Shown: positions 26,742 to 38,446 of the stretch, one piece after another | Layout of the letters: each line of letters starts with the position of its first letter | Position numbering within the stretch: the stretch's first letter is position 1 | NCBI GenBank assembly: GCA_943846745.1 | Contig: OX044360.1 | Span: 124,001 to 188,000 of the forward strand | DNA: 64,000 nt | Origin: Opacimonas sp002292215 | GTDB lineage: Bacteria; Pseudomonadota; Gammaproteobacteria; Enterobacterales; Alteromonadaceae | Reading direction: 5' to 3' | Position numbers and translations under genes: made by a program | Notes under the pieces: model-generated | The model's input: only the letters and a program-made list of their open reading frames with translations | What the model was told of the DNA's origin: nothing | The model's database searches: none

Positions 26742-27916
26742 ATATTTTATATGATGATAATATGCCGTTTGCCGCTGACGTGTTCCCATCGTTAGGGCAA
26801 GCGCAAGCCTTTAACCACCAAACTATTAGTGCAAATGATTTATGCAACGTCAATGCATTAATGTTGCGCTCTACGACTAAAATTAATGCTCAACGGGTAG
26901 AGCAATTAACCCAATGCCAATATCTAGCAACCGCGACGGCTGGCTATAATCATTTAGATCTCGATGCGCTAGCTAGCGCAGATATTGCCACCTATGTCGC
27001 TGCAGGTTGTAATGCGGAATCAGTTGCCGAATATGCACTGGCAGGCATCTTACATGCGTTATTGGCGCGCGGTGATATTCTATTATCGGATTCATTTGAG
27101 GTATTATCGGGCTTTACGGTAGGGATTGTGGGGTTAGGGCAGGTTGGACGTCGTGTACTCACTAAATTTAGTGCGCTGGGTATGACTGTACATGCATACG
27201 ATCCTCCTCGAGCTGAGGCAGAAGCACAACCACAGTGGGGTGATTTAACAGCAATATTGCAATGTGATATCGTTTGTTTACATGCGCCTTTAGTGAAAAC
27301 GGGCGCACATCCCACATTGCATTTATTTAATGAAGAAGTATTAACACAGCTTTCGCCAAGACAAATTTTACTCAATGCTGGTCGAGGAGAGGTCATCGAT
27401 AATCAAGCATTATTGCGATCGGCAGAACAACAGTTAGCCCCTACATTAATCTTAGATGTGTGGGAGCATGAACCGACTATACTCAAGTCCCTAATTGCAC
27501 ATTGTTTGTTTGCGACTCCGCATATTGCAGGACATAGCCTTGAAGGAAAAACGCGGGGAACATTTATGCTGTATGAGTGGTTAGCGCAGCAAGTTAATCA
27601 GCCTGTGGTACATAAAATGCACGAGTTTTTACCTGATGCAACCCTGCAAATAGTGTGCTCCGATGAGTGTTTAACCATTGAATCGCTTAGTATATTAGTA
27701 GGTACGGTATATGATATAGCATATGATCATAGCCAATTTGTGACGAACATGTCACAATCCGACTGTTTCGCGCTGCTGCGTAAGCAATACCGTGATCCTA
27801 AGTATCAGCTTGATGCGTCAATTCGTCGAGAATTTGATACCTTACAGATCACATGTACGCATCAACCAACACAGCTAATTTTGTCCGCGCTAGGCTTTAA
27901 TGCCATTGCGCCATAA
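26738..27916 (+). CDS. pdxB: PdxB, erythronate-4-phosphate dehydrogenase
   Basis: NAD-dependent 2-hydroxyacid dehydrogenase for the second step of pyridoxal phosphate synthesis. The 392-aa product has the nucleotide-binding GIVGLGQVGRRV near residue 120, NAGRGEVIDN, and the DVWEHEP/HIAGHSLEGK catalytic region, plus the PdxB-specific C-terminal domain. I choose TTG 26738: it gives MNILYDDNMPF, matching the E. coli start MKILVDENMPY, and GGAG lies eight bases before it. GTG 26729 is the longest option. The TTGA overlap with the upstream hydrolase stop implies coupling. Confidence 0.95.
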   Translation: MNILYDDNMPFAADVFPSLGQAQAFNHQTISANDLCNVNALMLRSTTKINAQRVEQLTQCQYLATATAGYNHLDLDALASADIATYVAAGCNAESVAEYALAGILHALLARGDILLSDSFEVLSGFTVGIVGLGQVGRRVLTKFSALGMTVHAYDPPRAEAEAQPQWGDLTAILQCDIVCLHAPLVKTGAHPTLHLFNEEVLTQLSPRQILLNAGRGEVIDNQALLRSAEQQLAPTLILDVWEHEPTILKSLIAHCLFATPHIAGHSLEGKTRGTFMLYEWLAQQVNQPVVHKMHEFLPDATLQIVCSDECLTIESLSILVGTVYDIAYDHSQFVTNMSQSDCFALLRKQYRDPKYQLDASIRREFDTLQITCTHQPTQLILSALGFNAIAP

Positions 27917-27941
27917 CCTGTTTTAAGGATTACTTTTTACC

Positions 27942-28958
27942 ATGTCACAAGCATTTAATGTTGCCGTTTTAGGCGCTACTGGCCTTGTAGGTCAAACAAT
28001 GATGGATATACTCGCTGAGCGCAAATTTCCCATCAATCAATTATTTCCTCTAGCCTCAAGCCGTTCAGCCGGTGGCACGATTAATTTTAAGGGTAAAGAA
28101 ATTGAAGTATTAGATGCGGATACTTTTGACTGGTCTCAAGCTGAGTTTGGTTTTTTCTCTGCTGGTGGTAGTGTATCTGAAAAGTTTGCGCCAATTGCAG
28201 CTGAAGCCGGCTGTATTGTGATTGATAATACCTCTCACTTTAGGTATGAACCTGATATTCCATTAGTGGTGCCAGAAGTAAATGCACATGCATTAGCAGA
28301 TTTTAGAAACCGTAATATCATCGCTAACCCTAATTGCTCTACTATTCAAATGATGGTGGCGCTGAAGCCGATTCATGATGCAGTGGGTATTGAGCGGATT
28401 AACGTATGTACGTATCAATCAGTGTCAGGTGCTGGCAAAGAAGCGATGGAAGGTCTAGCGACTCAGACTGCTGATTTATTAAATGCGCGTGAAGTGCAAA
28501 AAGGAAGTTTTTCACGTCAAATCGCGTTTAACGTGATCCCGCAGATTGATGCATTTATGGATAATGACTACACCAAAGAAGAAATGAAAATGGTGTGGGA
28601 AACACGAAAAATACTGGGTGATGATACTATTTTGGTCAACCCAACAGCGGTACGTGTCCCTGTATTTTATGGTCATGGTGAAGCAATCCATATTGAAACG
28701 CGTTCGCCGATTGATGCACAAGAAGTAAAAGCATTATTAGCTGCAGCCCCAGGTGTTAAGTTATATGACGATCGTGAAGAATTCCCGACCCAAGTTTGCA
28801 GTGCTAGTGGTAATGATTTGACACATGTTGGTCGTGTTCGTAACGACATTTCTCATCCAAATGGGATTAACATGTGGGTTGTATCTGATAATATTCGTAA
28901 AGGTGCGGCGACCAATAGCGTACAAATTGCAGAAACATTGATTAAAGATTTTTTGTAA
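27942..28958 (+). CDS. asd: Aspartate-semialdehyde dehydrogenase (Usg/Asd lineage)
   Basis: Converts aspartyl phosphate to aspartate semialdehyde for lysine, threonine, methionine and diaminopimelate. The 338-aa product has GATGLVGQ at residues 11-18 and the active-site NPNCSTIQ with Cys132, so it should be active, unlike the degenerate Usg found at this position in E. coli. His is present in GHGEAIHIET. An intrinsic terminator-like hairpin follows. Confidence 0.93.
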   Translation: MSQAFNVAVLGATGLVGQTMMDILAERKFPINQLFPLASSRSAGGTINFKGKEIEVLDADTFDWSQAEFGFFSAGGSVSEKFAPIAAEAGCIVIDNTSHFRYEPDIPLVVPEVNAHALADFRNRNIIANPNCSTIQMMVALKPIHDAVGIERINVCTYQSVSGAGKEAMEGLATQTADLLNAREVQKGSFSRQIAFNVIPQIDAFMDNDYTKEEMKMVWETRKILGDDTILVNPTAVRVPVFYGHGEAIHIETRSPIDAQEVKALLAAAPGVKLYDDREEFPTQVCSASGNDLTHVGRVRNDISHPNGINMWVVSDNIRKGAATNSVQIAETLIKDFL

Positions 28959-28984
28959 GCCAGCCTGCAATTTCGACGTAAGAT

Positions 28985-29009
28985 AAAAGCTCGTTTCAAA
29001 CGGGCTTTT
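28985..29009 (+). terminator. Terminator-like hairpin after asd
   Basis: AAAAGCTCG (28985-28993) pairs with CGGGCTTTT (29001-29009) around a 7-base loop; one pair is G-T. The T run is short and part of the stem, so termination may be partial. Confidence 0.65.
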
Positions 29010-29090
29010 ATGCTATTGTTTATTAATACTTTTTTATTCAAAAGTTTAGCCGATAACCTTATGATTAGGCTAACGACATTTGGAATATGC

Positions 29091-31531
<2,441 letters not shown>

Positions 31532-31532
<1 letters not shown>

Positions 31533-32335
31533 TGACAACAACTAATATTGCGATGGCTGTAGAATACTACGGTGCTGATTTTTATGGCTGGCAACGCCAA
31601 GATAATGTGCCAACAGTACAACAAGCAGTAGAAAAAGCTGCGAGCTATATTGCCGATGAACCCATCAAAGTGATTTGTTCCGGTCGAACTGACGCTGGTG
31701 TACATGCCACGTATCAAATCGTCAATTTTAAAACGACGGCAAAGCGTGATGAAAAAGCCTGGACCCTTGGGTTAACAACGAAAACACCCGATTCAGTCGC
31801 GGTTAAATGGGCTGTCACGGTACCAGATGATTTTCATGCACGTTTTAGTGCTACCGCTAGACGCTACCGTTATGTCATATACAACCACCGAGTCCCTCCA
31901 GCGATATTAGCAAAAGGATTAACGCATTGTTACATGCCTTTAGATGCTCAAAAAATGCACGATGCTGCTCAGATCTTAGTAGGTGAACATGACTTTACCT
32001 CTTTTCGAGCTGCGTTGTGTCAAGCTAAAACTGCATCGCGTAATGTTCATCATATCCATGTTAGCCGTGTTGCTGAATATGTCATTATCGATATTAAAGC
32101 CAATGCGTTTTTACATCATATGGTTCGAAATATCGCTGGATCGTTGATGTTAGTTGGTTCAGGAGAGCAGTCAGAGTATTGGTTTGCTGAACTATTAGCC
32201 GCTAAAGATCGCACCAAAGGGGGCATGACTGCAAAACCTAATGGTCTATATTTTATCGATGTTGACTATCCTGGCTATGACTTACCAAAAAGTCCACTCG
32301 GTCCGACATTTTTAAATTTACCCAATATTGAGTAA
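31532..32335 (+). CDS. truA: TruA, tRNA pseudouridine synthase A
   Basis: Makes pseudouridine at positions 38-40 of the tRNA anticodon arm. The 267-aa product (E. coli 270) has the catalytic Asp54 in CSGRTDAGVHA and the FHARFSATARRYRY motif. The ATG overlaps the fimV stop by one base. In E. coli dedA follows; here dedA is missing and accD comes next after 95 bases. Confidence 0.96.
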
Positions 32336-32339
32336 TTCG

Positions 32340-32356
32340 AACTTCTTAGACCAGTT
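32340..32356 (-). promoter_or_regulatory. FadR-like operator upstream of accD
   Basis: On the minus strand the 17-mer begins AACTGGTC and ends in AGTT, an imperfect palindrome close to the FadR consensus. On the plus strand it shares the 11-mer AGACCAGTTAA (32348-32358) with the fabB site. It sits over the -35 position (CCAGTT) relative to a possible -10 GATTAT at 32375-32380. This is the same arrangement as at fabB, suggesting activation. Confidence 0.5.
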
Positions 32357-32430
32357 AATCTTTCGTAAAATCAGGATTATGTGGTTTAATTCCACTTATA
32401 AGTAGTCAATACCAACAGGATATAATAGCA

Positions 32431-33360
32431 ATGAGCTGGATTGAAAAAATTCTCCCACGTACCCAATCATCAGAAAAAAGTAATGTTCCAGAAGGTATAT
32501 GGACAAAATGTGGTTCGTGTGACTCGGTATTGTATCGTAGTGAATTAGAAAAATTACTCGAAGTGTGCCCAAAATGTGACCATCACATGCGCATTGGTGC
32601 GCGTGCCCGTATTAATAGTTTCTTAGATCCTGATGGACGTGAAGAATTAGGTAGTGAATTTGAACCACAAGATATCTTGAAGTTTAAAGACTCCAAACGC
32701 TACAAAGACCGTCTGTCTGCTGCACAAAAAGCGACCAATGAAAAAGATGCCATCATCGTGGTTAAAGGTAGCCTTAAGGGGATGCCTATCGTCGTTGCCA
32801 ACTTTGAATTTGCCTTTCTCGGTGGGTCAATGGCCTCGGTTGTTGGTGCGCGCTTTGTCGCAGCAGTAAACGCCTGTCTAGAAGAAAAACTACCTCTTAT
32901 TTGTTTTTCAGCTAGTGGCGGTGCTCGAATGCAAGAGGCGTTGCTATCATTGATGCAAATGGCTAAAACATCTGCAGCCTTAGCAAAAATGAGCCAAGCA
33001 GGCTTACCGTATATATCAGTCTTAACCGACCCTACAATGGGTGGGGTTTCGGCCAGTTTAGCGATGCTCGGTGATGTGAATGTTGCAGAGCCAAAAGCAT
33101 TAATCGGTTTTGCTGGTCCTCGCGTCATTGAACAAACGGTACGTGAAACCTTACCTGAAGGGTTCCAACGCAGTGAGTTCTTACTCGAAAAAGGGGCGAT
33201 TGATATGATTGTCGATCGTCGTGATATGCGCGATACTTTGTTCAGCATATTATCAAAATTACACCATATGCATATTGTTCCTGAAGTATTAGAAACCGTT
33301 GATCATGAAGTCGTCGTTCAACCTACTGATTTTCCAGTAGACCAAGCTGATGATAAATAA
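32431..33360 (+). CDS. accD: AccD, acetyl-CoA carboxylase carboxyltransferase beta subunit
   Basis: Beta subunit of the carboxyltransferase that makes malonyl-CoA, the first step of fatty-acid synthesis. The 309-aa product has the zinc ribbon Cys27, Cys30, Cys46, Cys49 at the same positions as in E. coli, and the crotonase-fold core SGGARMQEALLSLMQMAKTS. It leads the accD-folC-dedD-cvpA-purF run. A FadR-like site lies about 75 bases upstream. AGGA precedes the ATG. Confidence 0.97.
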   Translation: MSWIEKILPRTQSSEKSNVPEGIWTKCGSCDSVLYRSELEKLLEVCPKCDHHMRIGARARINSFLDPDGREELGSEFEPQDILKFKDSKRYKDRLSAAQKATNEKDAIIVVKGSLKGMPIVVANFEFAFLGGSMASVVGARFVAAVNACLEEKLPLICFSASGGARMQEALLSLMQMAKTSAALAKMSQAGLPYISVLTDPTMGGVSASLAMLGDVNVAEPKALIGFAGPRVIEQTVRETLPEGFQRSEFLLEKGAIDMIVDRRDMRDTLFSILSKLHHMHIVPEVLETVDHEVVVQPTDFPVDQADDK

Positions 33361-33365
33361 TATTG

Positions 33366-34643
33366 ATGCCTCTGACTGCTGATTCATCGTTAGACGATTG
33401 GCTGGCTTATCTTGAGTCCATACATCCTGTCGGGATCGATATGGGCTTAGGGCGAGTGCAACAAGTTTATGCGCGTATGGCATTAGATTGGTCGTCTGCG
33501 ACGGTCATTACTGTCGCAGGAACAAATGGTAAGGGCACAACTTGTGCCTTTATTGAACAAGCAGCCATGCTATCTAAGCGTTCCGTCGGAGTGTATAGTT
33601 CTCCGCATATTAACATCTATAACGAACGTGTTCGTATCAATCATGCTTTGCTTGATGATGCTGCGCATACCGCTGCATTTTTTGCGATTCAGCAAGCTCG
33701 CGGTGATGTGTCACTGACGTATTTTGAATTTGGTACCTTAGCAGGCTTGTGGTTGTTAAACCAACAACAGCTCGATGTAGTTATTCTTGAGGTTGGGTTG
33801 GGTGGACGCCTAGATGCGATAAATATCGTCGACCCTGATGTCGCAGTCATTACGAGTATAGGCTTAGATCATCAAGCATTTTTAGGTGATACGAGAGAGC
33901 TAATCGCGATAGAAAAAGCGGGCATTATGCGGGCACATAAACCTGTTATAATTGGTGAAATTGATCCCCCAAAAACCCTTGTCGAAGCAGTGAATACGCA
34001 TCAAGCCATTGCTAAGTGGGCAGGTAAAGACTTCCGTTATCAAGTTCAGCAGCAACACTTTCGATATCAATCCGAGCAGTTATCATTAACTACGACACTC
34101 CCCCATATTCCACTACCCAATGTCGCTACCGCTATTGCAGTCATAGAGCAGTTAGGCTGGTTGTTATCGCCGACACAATGGCAGGAATGTGTTAATTTAA
34201 CACTATTATCTGGCCGGTTAACGGTATTTACTGAACATACATTAGGTCCGACGGCTCCCACCATTTTACTGGATGCGGCCCATAATCCACATGCCGCAGA
34301 ATATTTAGTTAAACACATCAAGATAATGCAGCCACAACGGATATTCGCGATTTGTGGTGTAATGAAAGACAAAGACATTCGCGGATTGTTAGCGCCTTTT
34401 GTTCCTATTGTCACACATTGGTATCCTTGTGATGTGAGTATTGATCGTGCAGCAAAAGCTAGCGATATCGCACTTTGTTTAAGCGCCGATTTAGACGTTG
34501 ATGCACAACATATCACTGCTGTTGATCATCCTATCACAGGTCTGATCCATGCAATAAAAACTGCCAACGAGCAAGATTTAGTGGTAATATTTGGTTCGTT
34601 TTTTACGTTAAGTGATTTTTTTGCATGTACAAGCAAATTATAA
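33366..34643 (+). CDS. folC: FolC, dihydrofolate synthase/folylpolyglutamate synthase
   Basis: Adds glutamate to dihydropteroate and extends the polyglutamate tail of folates. The 425-aa product has the P-loop GTNGKGTT near 52-59, the LEVGLGGRLDAINIV motif and DAAHNPHAA. ATG 33366 is preferred over the TTG three bases earlier. It starts five bases after accD stops, as in the E. coli accD-folC arrangement. Confidence 0.96.
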   Translation: MPLTADSSLDDWLAYLESIHPVGIDMGLGRVQQVYARMALDWSSATVITVAGTNGKGTTCAFIEQAAMLSKRSVGVYSSPHINIYNERVRINHALLDDAAHTAAFFAIQQARGDVSLTYFEFGTLAGLWLLNQQQLDVVILEVGLGGRLDAINIVDPDVAVITSIGLDHQAFLGDTRELIAIEKAGIMRAHKPVIIGEIDPPKTLVEAVNTHQAIAKWAGKDFRYQVQQQHFRYQSEQLSLTTTLPHIPLPNVATAIAVIEQLGWLLSPTQWQECVNLTLLSGRLTVFTEHTLGPTAPTILLDAAHNPHAAEYLVKHIKIMQPQRIFAICGVMKDKDIRGLLAPFVPIVTHWYPCDVSIDRAAKASDIALCLSADLDVDAQHITAVDHPITGLIHAIKTANEQDLVVIFGSFFTLSDFFACTSKL

Positions 34644-34686
34644 GCGTAACGATATTTTTGACGCTTAGGTTAGGGAAGGTTAATCA

Positions 34687-35313
34687 GTGAATTCTGCATT
34701 ACAAAATCGATTAGTGGGAACGGTGATCATTGTTGCTTTAGCCGTTATATTTTTACCAGATCTCTTGGATGGTAAGAAGCAAACTAAGCAAGATATTCAA
34801 GTTAGTATTCCCAAAGTACCAGAAGTACTCAGTATGCAGCAGCCAAGTGAGGTTGATATAGAGGCATTGAACCAACAAGCCCAAATCACAGCATCAATTG
34901 AATTAGAAACTGCTGTGGATGATGAGCCTTCTACTGAGCTTGAGTCATCACAACCAACTATGAACATTCCGACAGCTAACAATCCATCGTCTAAACTAAA
35001 CATGCAACCGAAAAACCAAAATGCATCATTAGCAAACCAAACACAAATACTCATTGCTGATCCGCAAGACTCAGCTGGCTGGGTCGTTCAACTAGGAAGC
35101 TTTCGCCACCAAAAAAATGTCCGCGAACTGATGAATGTACTAGAAAAAGCAGGCTATCGAACTTTTTCTCGACCCGTTCAAACACCTTCCGGTGAACTGA
35201 CAAAAGTGTTTGTTGGTCCAGAAATTGAGCAAGAAAAACTTAAAATGGCGTTACCACATTTAAATGAAATCACTAAGTTAAAGGGGCGCTTGACTCCTTT
35301 CACAATTAAATAA
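34687..35313 (+). CDS. dedD: DedD, SPOR-domain cell division protein
   Basis: Inner-membrane protein that binds denuded septal peptidoglycan. The 208-aa product starts at GTG 34687, has one N-terminal membrane helix (about 8-24), a polar Gln/Pro/Ser-rich linker, and a C-terminal SPOR domain (about 130-205: GWVVQLGSFRHQKNVRELM, then TKVFVGPE). It lies between folC and cvpA as in E. coli. Confidence 0.93.
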   Translation: MNSALQNRLVGTVIIVALAVIFLPDLLDGKKQTKQDIQVSIPKVPEVLSMQQPSEVDIEALNQQAQITASIELETAVDDEPSTELESSQPTMNIPTANNPSSKLNMQPKNQNASLANQTQILIADPQDSAGWVVQLGSFRHQKNVRELMNVLEKAGYRTFSRPVQTPSGELTKVFVGPEIEQEKLKMALPHLNEITKLKGRLTPFTIK

Positions 35314-35404
35314 AAATCATGATGGCAAAGACACACTCATCTGATAGAATACGCGCCATTAATATCTCGTGTGTACAAGGCATGTTTATCAGAATGCAAA
35401 CAAT

Positions 35405-35893
35405 ATGAATTGGGTTGACTATTCCATCATAGGTATCATTGTTGTTTCTGCGCTTATTAGTTTAGCGCGGGGATTCATGAAAGAAGCCTTATCTCTAGTA
35501 ATCTGGTTTTCCGCGTTTTATGTTGCCAGCCGCTTTTATCCCAATGTCGCTTTGTTATTAACCCAAATTGAAAATGAAATGTGGCGCCAAGGCGCAGCCA
35601 TAGGCATTTTGTTTGTCGCAACAATGATTGCCGGCGGCATCTTTAATTATGTAGTGGGTCAGTTAGTTGAATTTACTGGCTTATCCGGTACAGACCGAAT
35701 GTTAGGTATTGTTTTTGGTGCGCTTCGTGGCGTACTAATCGTTTCAGCAGTACTCTTTTTCATCGATTCTTTTACTGCTTTTTCTGAAGCTAAATGGTGG
35801 AGTGATTCATTATTGATCCCAGAGTTTGCCATAGTGATTGAATGGTTCTTTGAATACTTGCAAGGTAGTTCAAGTTTTTTAAAACCCGCTTAA
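35405..35893 (+). CDS. cvpA: CvpA family membrane protein
   Basis: 162-aa inner-membrane protein with four predicted helices, named for colicin V production in E. coli, where it also affects envelope stress tolerance. Typical start MNWVDYSIIGIIVVSALISL and conserved RGFMKEALSLVIW. ATG 35405 is chosen because it gives the family N-terminus; an upstream in-frame ATG at 35369 would add 12 polar residues. It precedes purF by 14 bases and is likely cotranscribed. Only a half PurR-like site (GCAAAC) is seen just before the start. Confidence 0.93.
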   Translation: MNWVDYSIIGIIVVSALISLARGFMKEALSLVIWFSAFYVASRFYPNVALLLTQIENEMWRQGAAIGILFVATMIAGGIFNYVVGQLVEFTGLSGTDRMLGIVFGALRGVLIVSAVLFFIDSFTAFSEAKWWSDSLLIPEFAIVIEWFFEYLQGSSSFLKPA

Positions 35894-35907
35894 ATAGGTA
35901 ATTTAAC

Positions 35908-37428
35908 ATGTGTGGTATAGTCGGTATTGTTGGTCATGCTCCCGTTGCTCAAGATTTATATGACGGTTTGACCGTGCTTCAACACCGCGGACAGGACGCC
36001 GCAGGAATTATGACCATTGATAATGGTAATTTTCATTTACGCAAAGATAATGGGTTAGTAAAAGATGTATTTCATACTAGACATATGAAGCGTCTTTTGG
36101 GTACAACGGGTATTGCGCACTGTCGTTACCCTACGGCTGGCAGCTCAAGTTCTGCGGAAGCTCAGCCTTTCTATGTTAACTCACCTTATGGGATTGCTTT
36201 TGCACATAATGGTAATTTAACCAACGCCCATGAGTTACGAGAAGAAGTCGTGACACTAGCGCGTCGTCATATTAATACGACCTCTGATTCTGAAATCTTA
36301 TTGAATATTTTTGCGCATGAACTCCAAGCTTGTCATGGTATGGTTGTTACGCCGGAAGAAATTTTCAAAGCAGTCACAACGGTTCATCAAAAAATCCGTG
36401 GTGCATACGCCGTCGTCGCATCGATTATTGGTAACGGTATGGTTGCGTTTCGTGATCCTAATGGTATTCGTCCATTAGCATTAGGCAAACGTCAATCAGA
36501 ACTTGGCATGGAGTACATGGTTGCTTCTGAAAGTGTGGCACTTGATGCAGTTGGTTTTACGTTCATTCGTGATGTGCTACCTGGTGAAGCAGTTTATATC
36601 ACTGAAGCAGGTGAGTTGTTTACTCAGCAATGTGCAGCAGCACCGGTTCATGCACCTTGTATATTTGAGTTTGTCTATTTTGCACGCCCAGATTCATTTA
36701 TTGATGGTATTTCTGTATACGCCTCGCGCGTTAATATGGGAACTAAATTAGGTGATAAGATTAAACGTGAATGGGCTGACAAAGATATTGATGTCGTTAT
36801 CCCTATTCCTGAAACATCGATGGATGTGGCATTGCAAATTGCCAACACGCTTGATTTACCATACCGCCAAGGATTTGTTAAAAACCGTTATATTGGCCGT
36901 ACATTTATTATGCCAGGGCAAAAGCAACGTCGTCAATCTGTCCGACGTAAGCTCAATGCGATTAAATCTGAGTTTAAAGGTAAAAATGTATTGTTAGTTG
37001 ATGATTCGATTGTACGTGGTACAACATCAGGACAAATTATTGAAATGGCTCGTGAGTCAGGTGCGAAGAAAGTCTATTTTGCTTCTGCCGCACCAGAGAT
37101 TCGTTTCCCTAACGTGTATGGAATTGATATGCCATCACCGCACGAGCTCATTGCTTATGGTCGTGAAATTGAACAAATTAGCGAACTAATTCAAGCTGAT
37201 GGTTTAATTTTCCAAGATATTGATGATTTAGTGGATGCGGTAAGATTAGAAAATCCTGCTATAGAACAATTTGAAACGTCAGTATTTGATGGCAAGTACA
37301 TCACAGGTGATGTGAATCAAGTTTATCTCGATCGTGTAAATAATGACCGTAATGAAAAAGCAAAATCGTCATCACGTTCTAAAACAGAATTGAGTAATAT
37401 AGACGTTCATAATATGCCGCAGGACTAA
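35908..37428 (+). CDS. purF: PurF, amidophosphoribosyltransferase
   Basis: First committed enzyme of purine synthesis; it transfers glutamine amide nitrogen to PRPP. The 506-aa product starts MCGIVGIVGH, so Cys2 becomes the N-terminal nucleophile after Met removal. The PRPP-binding motif VLLVDDSIVRGTTSG is near 365. E. coli PurF is 505 aa. A strong hairpin terminator follows. Confidence 0.97.
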   Translation: MCGIVGIVGHAPVAQDLYDGLTVLQHRGQDAAGIMTIDNGNFHLRKDNGLVKDVFHTRHMKRLLGTTGIAHCRYPTAGSSSSAEAQPFYVNSPYGIAFAHNGNLTNAHELREEVVTLARRHINTTSDSEILLNIFAHELQACHGMVVTPEEIFKAVTTVHQKIRGAYAVVASIIGNGMVAFRDPNGIRPLALGKRQSELGMEYMVASESVALDAVGFTFIRDVLPGEAVYITEAGELFTQQCAAAPVHAPCIFEFVYFARPDSFIDGISVYASRVNMGTKLGDKIKREWADKDIDVVIPIPETSMDVALQIANTLDLPYRQGFVKNRYIGRTFIMPGQKQRRQSVRRKLNAIKSEFKGKNVLLVDDSIVRGTTSGQIIEMARESGAKKVYFASAAPEIRFPNVYGIDMPSPHELIAYGREIEQISELIQADGLIFQDIDDLVDAVRLENPAIEQFETSVFDGKYITGDVNQVYLDRVNNDRNEKAKSSSRSKTELSNIDVHNMPQD

Positions 37429-37454
37429 CTGCTCAAAGTAAAAAACGTAGTCAT

Positions 37455-37498
37455 AAAAAAACGCTGTATGATGAATATCACATCAACAGCGTTTTTTT
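37455..37498. terminator. Bidirectional terminator between purF and the Yip1-like gene
   Basis: A long hairpin: AAAAAAACGCTGT (37455-37467) pairs with ACAGCGTTTTTTT (37486-37498), and inside it TGATG (37469-37473) pairs with CATCA (37481-37485). A-rich and T-rich arms make it suited to both strands. Confidence 0.9.
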
Positions 37499-37537
37499 TG
37501 AACTTTACAACGTGTACTATCAATACATTCAATAATA

Positions 37538-38134
37538 CTAAATGTAAGTAATACCAGCACCTGAACCTAATAAAATTATTGATAATGCCATCAAAATTGA
37601 TAACAACACCATACCGCAAGTGACGACGGTAGAGGCATAAATAAAGCCTTTTTCTTCAGGAATATGCATTAATATTGGTACCCCTGAATATAATAAATAC
37701 ACAGAGTAAGCAATACCGACTAGCCCCACTGCACTGATAAACCATAACTCAGGGTACAAACATGCAAAACCTACCATAAACAAGGGCGTTGATGTATAGG
37801 CAGCAAGTTCTAAGGCCTGTGTAATCGATGGTTTGGCATCAAATACATCTGCTAATTCATGGATCATCATGGCTAGGCATGCAACACCCACTACTAGACC
37901 AAAGTACATACCTACTGCCATAAATAACGCACTTTCTTGGCTTAAGCGAATAGTATCGCCTGCGCCAATGCTCCAACCTAAATGTGCACTTGCATAATAA
38001 CTGCATACCGAAGGTATTAGAGCAATAATTGCAATATGGCTTAGTGCATATAAGTAATTTTCATGATTTCGATCGATTTCTTGCCACTCTGAACGAGGAC
38101 TAGCATACAAGCCCCATAAGTGATTTAGGATCAT
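37538..38134 (-). CDS. Yip1-family membrane protein
   Basis: 198-aa inner-membrane protein with five likely helices. The start MILNHLWGLYASPRSEWQEI is typical of bacterial Yip1-domain proteins (N-terminal W-x-x-I after a short amphipathic stretch). Function unknown. GGAGAG lies a few bases before ATG 38134; a GTG one codon earlier is possible. It converges on purF with a shared terminator. Confidence 0.83.
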   Translation of the reverse strand: MILNHLWGLYASPRSEWQEIDRNHENYLYALSHIAIIALIPSVCSYYASAHLGWSIGAGDTIRLSQESALFMAVGMYFGLVVGVACLAMMIHELADVFDAKPSITQALELAAYTSTPLFMVGFACLYPELWFISAVGLVGIAYSVYLLYSGVPILMHIPEEKGFIYASTVVTCGMVLLSILMALSIILLGSGAGITYI

Positions 38135-38446
38135 CACATCTCTCCATTAAGTCTATAAAGGCCCTGCGCGCATGTTCGCAAGGAGTAACATTGTTAACAG
38201 AAAAAGTGAGCGGGGTAAGTGCTTGTGCTGTATGCAGTAGACCATACCATCAACCTCGATTTGTTAATATTATGAGAATCTATTTACAATGTCTTAACAA
38301 ATAATGCGACGTACCATGATGAAAGTCAATCAATTTGCTGAAAATTTATCCTTTGGTTGAAGTTTTTGTCACTATTAACGCTGAGTGTTTGCAATGTCTG
38401 ATGCATATCCTTAAAATTACCATATTATTTATTTGTTGAGTGACTT
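38135..38446. other. Non-coding divergent region between the Yip1-like gene and miaE
   Basis: 312 bases without a convincing gene. It is AT-rich towards miaE and must hold the promoters of both divergent genes. I see no tRNA, riboswitch or clear operator. No strong terminator hairpin is present, as expected for a divergent region. Confidence 0.6.

Noticed and set aside
35380..35408. PurR box before cvpA-purF
   Set aside because: Only a GCAAAC half-site is present; the full 16-base palindrome is missing.
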